This document shows, in pieces, positions 45,607-47,121 of a stretch of 47,121 nucleotides of DNA. The DNA comes from Planctomycetota bacterium (GTDB taxonomy: Bacteria > Planctomycetota > UBA8108 > JACQVS01), in contig JACQVS010000010.1 in assembly GCA_016209605.1 (NCBI GenBank), positions 1-47,121 of the forward strand. Reading direction: 5' to 3'. The notes beneath the pieces were generated by a model. That model saw only the letters and a list, made by a program, of their open reading frames with translations, was not told the origin of the DNA and made no database searches. The translations under genes were made by a program, and so were the position numbers. Every line of letters starts with the position of its first letter. Within the stretch, counting starts at the first letter, position 1.

Positions 45607-45671
45607 GATTTTTCGATTTATCTCGAGGTTACCTATGAATCGAGACAATGTATCTCATTATCGGACGGGAG

Positions 45672-46613
45672 TCAAACCTCTGGCTCGGGATCAACTATTT
45701 TCTCCTCCTCCTCCAGCCTGCGGCGCAGCTTGCGTCGGCGGAGGGCTGATGAGGCCATGGCCACGATCGCCAGCAGCGTGATCGCGGTCCAGGGATTCAG
45801 GGCGAGCGCCAGCACTTCCAGGAGCGAGCGCCGGGCCATCATCCAAAGGCGAAAATCTGCCTCAAAAGCGTTCCACTCCCGGCCGGTCAAAATTTTATAC
45901 TGGTCAGGAAACGGCTTCCCAGCCTCCAGGCCATCGAGAAGCTGAGGGATGACCGTTTCGCCGAACTTTTCTTTGAGGTAGAGAATCATGAACAGGCTTT
46001 GGTGGTAGGCTGTGGTTCCAGGTTGGTGGAGGGCGGGGAAACGATTTTCCAGGTCCTTCACTTGAAAAAGTCCGCCCAGGCGGGCCAGACCGCAAATCCA
46101 CGCCTCATCTTCAGAAGATATCTTCTGGCCGGATACCCACAGGCACAGCCCCTCATCGAACCAGTGCGGGATGGTTATTTCTTTTTTCCGGTGGATGACC
46201 AGATGGGTCAACTCATGGGCCAGGGAAACCTCCGGCTGGTCCCACGGGTGCAATCCCACCGGCGGGCTGTCCCCCCGCACCAGCAACCAGGCGCGGTCGG
46301 GAAACGCCATCCCCACAACCCAGCGGGGGGGCTCTTTGCCGGTGATTGCAACCACCAGGCGGGAAAACTCCGGGTAATTGGGGACGAGGACGACCGTCAT
46401 CTCCCCGCAATGGCGGCGCTGGAGGCGCCCCTCGACCCCGCGCAGGCTGTTTTCGACCTGGAGCGCAGGACCACGAGCCGAGGACGGGCCCCAACCGCGA
46501 TGGTAAAGAACCCCAAATGAACTTTCCTCGCGGCGATAGTCCTCGAGGAGGCCTTTTTCCGAGGTGAGAAGAACCAAGGTTAAAAAGATCGAGATCGAGG
46601 ACAAAATGGTCAT
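45672..46613 (-). CDS. Membrane-anchored gluzincin peptidase-like protein (HExxH)
   Basis: This 313-residue protein is anchored by an N-terminal hydrophobic helix (residues 3-18) and a second near the C-terminus (~275-297), followed by a basic R-R-R-K-L-R-R-R tail. The lumenal part has the zinc-peptidase motif H133-E-L-T-H137 with downstream W-F-D-E154-G as third ligand, as in the MA-like peptidase clan. Its substrate is unknown. I chose ATG 46613 because AGGATGG lies 5 nt upstream and it starts the helix. In-frame ATGs at 46643 and 46712 would extend it. Confidence 0.72.
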   Translation of the reverse strand: MTILSSISIFLTLVLLTSEKGLLEDYRREESSFGVLYHRGWGPSSARGPALQVENSLRGVEGRLQRRHCGEMTVVLVPNYPEFSRLVVAITGKEPPRWVVGMAFPDRAWLLVRGDSPPVGLHPWDQPEVSLAHELTHLVIHRKKEITIPHWFDEGLCLWVSGQKISSEDEAWICGLARLGGLFQVKDLENRFPALHQPGTTAYHQSLFMILYLKEKFGETVIPQLLDGLEAGKPFPDQYKILTGREWNAFEADFRLWMMARRSLLEVLALALNPWTAITLLAIVAMASSALRRRKLRRRLEEEEKIVDPEPEV

Positions 46614-46698
46614 TTTTAACCATCCTATCCTCGATATTTCCATTCTGCCAGAAGCGCTTCTGCCGGCGGTGCGAATTATGCACCTTTCTTTTCCCGTC

Positions 46699-46833
46699 TC
46701 AATGATATTCATATGAGGCGCTTGCCTCAACTGCCCCCAAGATCAGCTTCCCCGGCTTCTTCTTGGGGCTTCTCAGAGCGTTTGCCGCTCCGGCAAAACC
46801 GACAGCTCCAGCTCGGCCAGTCCAGATCGCCAT
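46699..46833 (-). CDS. Small open frame with a strong ribosome site, unrecognised
   Basis: This frame of 44 codons begins at ATG 46833, preceded by GGAGGAGTGAAGCC, one of the best ribosome sites in the window. The product has an Ala/Gly-rich start (G-A-V-G-F-A-G-A-A-N-A) and a basic S-P-K-K-K-P-G-K segment. No family is recognised. It may be a true small protein or the front of a decayed gene. Confidence 0.3.
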   Translation of the reverse strand: MAIWTGRAGAVGFAGAANALRSPKKKPGKLILGAVEASASYEYH

Positions 46834-47046
46834 GGCTTCACTCCTCCGGGAGACTTTTTTTAACCGTCTGATTCGCATTCAGCCCCGAATCGCCGCGACG
46901 AGGAGCTCCTGCTCCGCCGGCTCCTTGGCGCCCCCAGCGGCGGCAAGCTTCTCCCGGGCGAGCTGGAGCCGCTGCCGGGCCTCCGTCTTGGATTAACCGA
47001 TCTTCATCAGGGCCTTCTGGAGGCCATCATCCGCAGAGCCTGTCGC
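46834..47046. other. Decayed region, no intact gene
   Basis: On the minus strand one frame runs from beyond the window edge to TAA at 46993-46995 (ending L-M-K-I-G). The same frame then continues to TGA at 46879-46881 (ending V-A-A-I-R-G, as at 181). The continuation is Ala/Glu/Gln-rich and lacks a start. The stretch 46879-46900 repeats 160-181 in inverse orientation. Probably a fragment of a multicopy gene. Confidence 0.35.
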
Positions 47047-47095
47047 ACTCGCAATTGCGGACTCCGCAACTGCGGAGTCCGCAATTGCGGAATGG
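47047..47095. repeat. Tandem 15-bp palindromic repeat array
   Basis: Three units of roughly ACTCCGCAAYTGCGG stand in tandem (47047-47060, 47061-47075, 47076-47090) followed by AATGG. The core GCAATTGC is self-complementary, so each unit can form a hairpin. The last unit plus AATGG equals 117-136 at the left end except for one base in the unit's second position. Because units are palindromic, both strands read as S-A-I-A pentapeptides; I treat them as non-coding. Confidence 0.65.
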
Positions 47096-47121
47096 CGGCG
47101 GCTGGCCCCGTCCCTTCCCAG

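Noticed and set aside
43183..45945. A 920-codon open frame on the plus strand
   Set aside because: It is the antisense shadow of the E1 gene, whose TPP and E1-beta motifs are unambiguous.
47047..47095. A coding pentapeptide repeat (S-A-I-A-D/E) or a CRISPR array
   Set aside because: The units are palindromic, so both strands give similar peptides, as expected for non-coding repeats. There are no spacers, so it is not CRISPR.

Overview
The window looks like part, possibly all, of a contig from an uncultured, GC-rich bacterium. Four loci end in the same dockerin-like C-terminal module: an RGD-N/S-x-D calcium-loop start, a D-A-A-D second loop, then a DPT-x-D tail with late cysteines. That module, together with DUF6807 (PmoA-like), DUF4838, CotH/lamin-tail and Tat-exported sugar-isomerase proteins, is commonest in uncultured Planctomycetota and other PVC-type or environmental lineages. 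I infer this from family distribution and cannot name a phylum with certainty. The futalosine-pathway genes mqnB and mqnD imply menaquinone-based respiration.

Layout. Positions 1-116 are the 3' end of a group II intron (domains V and VI) inserted in a short palindromic repeat. Next come a DUF6807 gene, a TPR-DUF2695 gene, a cohesin-like/dockerin-like secreted protein, mqnB-mqnD, a membrane-anchored helical-repeat protein and a putative lipoprotein. Positions 7.1-22 kb hold extracellular genes: a CHRD/dockerin protein, two tail-to-tail CotH proteins (one 5'-truncated), a DUF4838 protein, a discoidin-GH39-like hydrolase, and a LamG-dockerin gene split by one in-frame amber codon. Positions 22.1-30 kb hold a propeller protein, a Tat-exported TIM-barrel isomerase with an MFS transporter, a DUF4388/TPR protein, dCMP deaminase, a broken Ig/CNA-like gene and an AT-richer HEPN-MNT toxin-antitoxin pair.

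Two minus-strand operons are the most coherent functional units. The first (35379 to 31865) is SDR dehydrogenase, ROK kinase, SIS isomerase and MetE-like methyltransferase. It is stitched by ATGA overlaps and ends in a 27-codon remnant of an MBL-fold hydrolase; a DegT-type aminotransferase lies downstream. The second (45606 to 35905) is a fused E1 alpha/beta 2-oxoacid dehydrogenase, a sugar ABC importer without its ATPase, and two exported propeller-type carbohydrate-active proteins. Together they suggest extracellular glycan cleavage, import of an oligosaccharide, and oxidation, phosphorylation and isomerisation of an unidentified, possibly modified, sugar.

Several loci are decaying: truncated CotH, Uma2 and MBL genes, the amber-split LamG gene and a frameshifted Ig-like gene. 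Short similar sequences sit at both window ends, so the ends may be assembly breaks at multicopy sequence.
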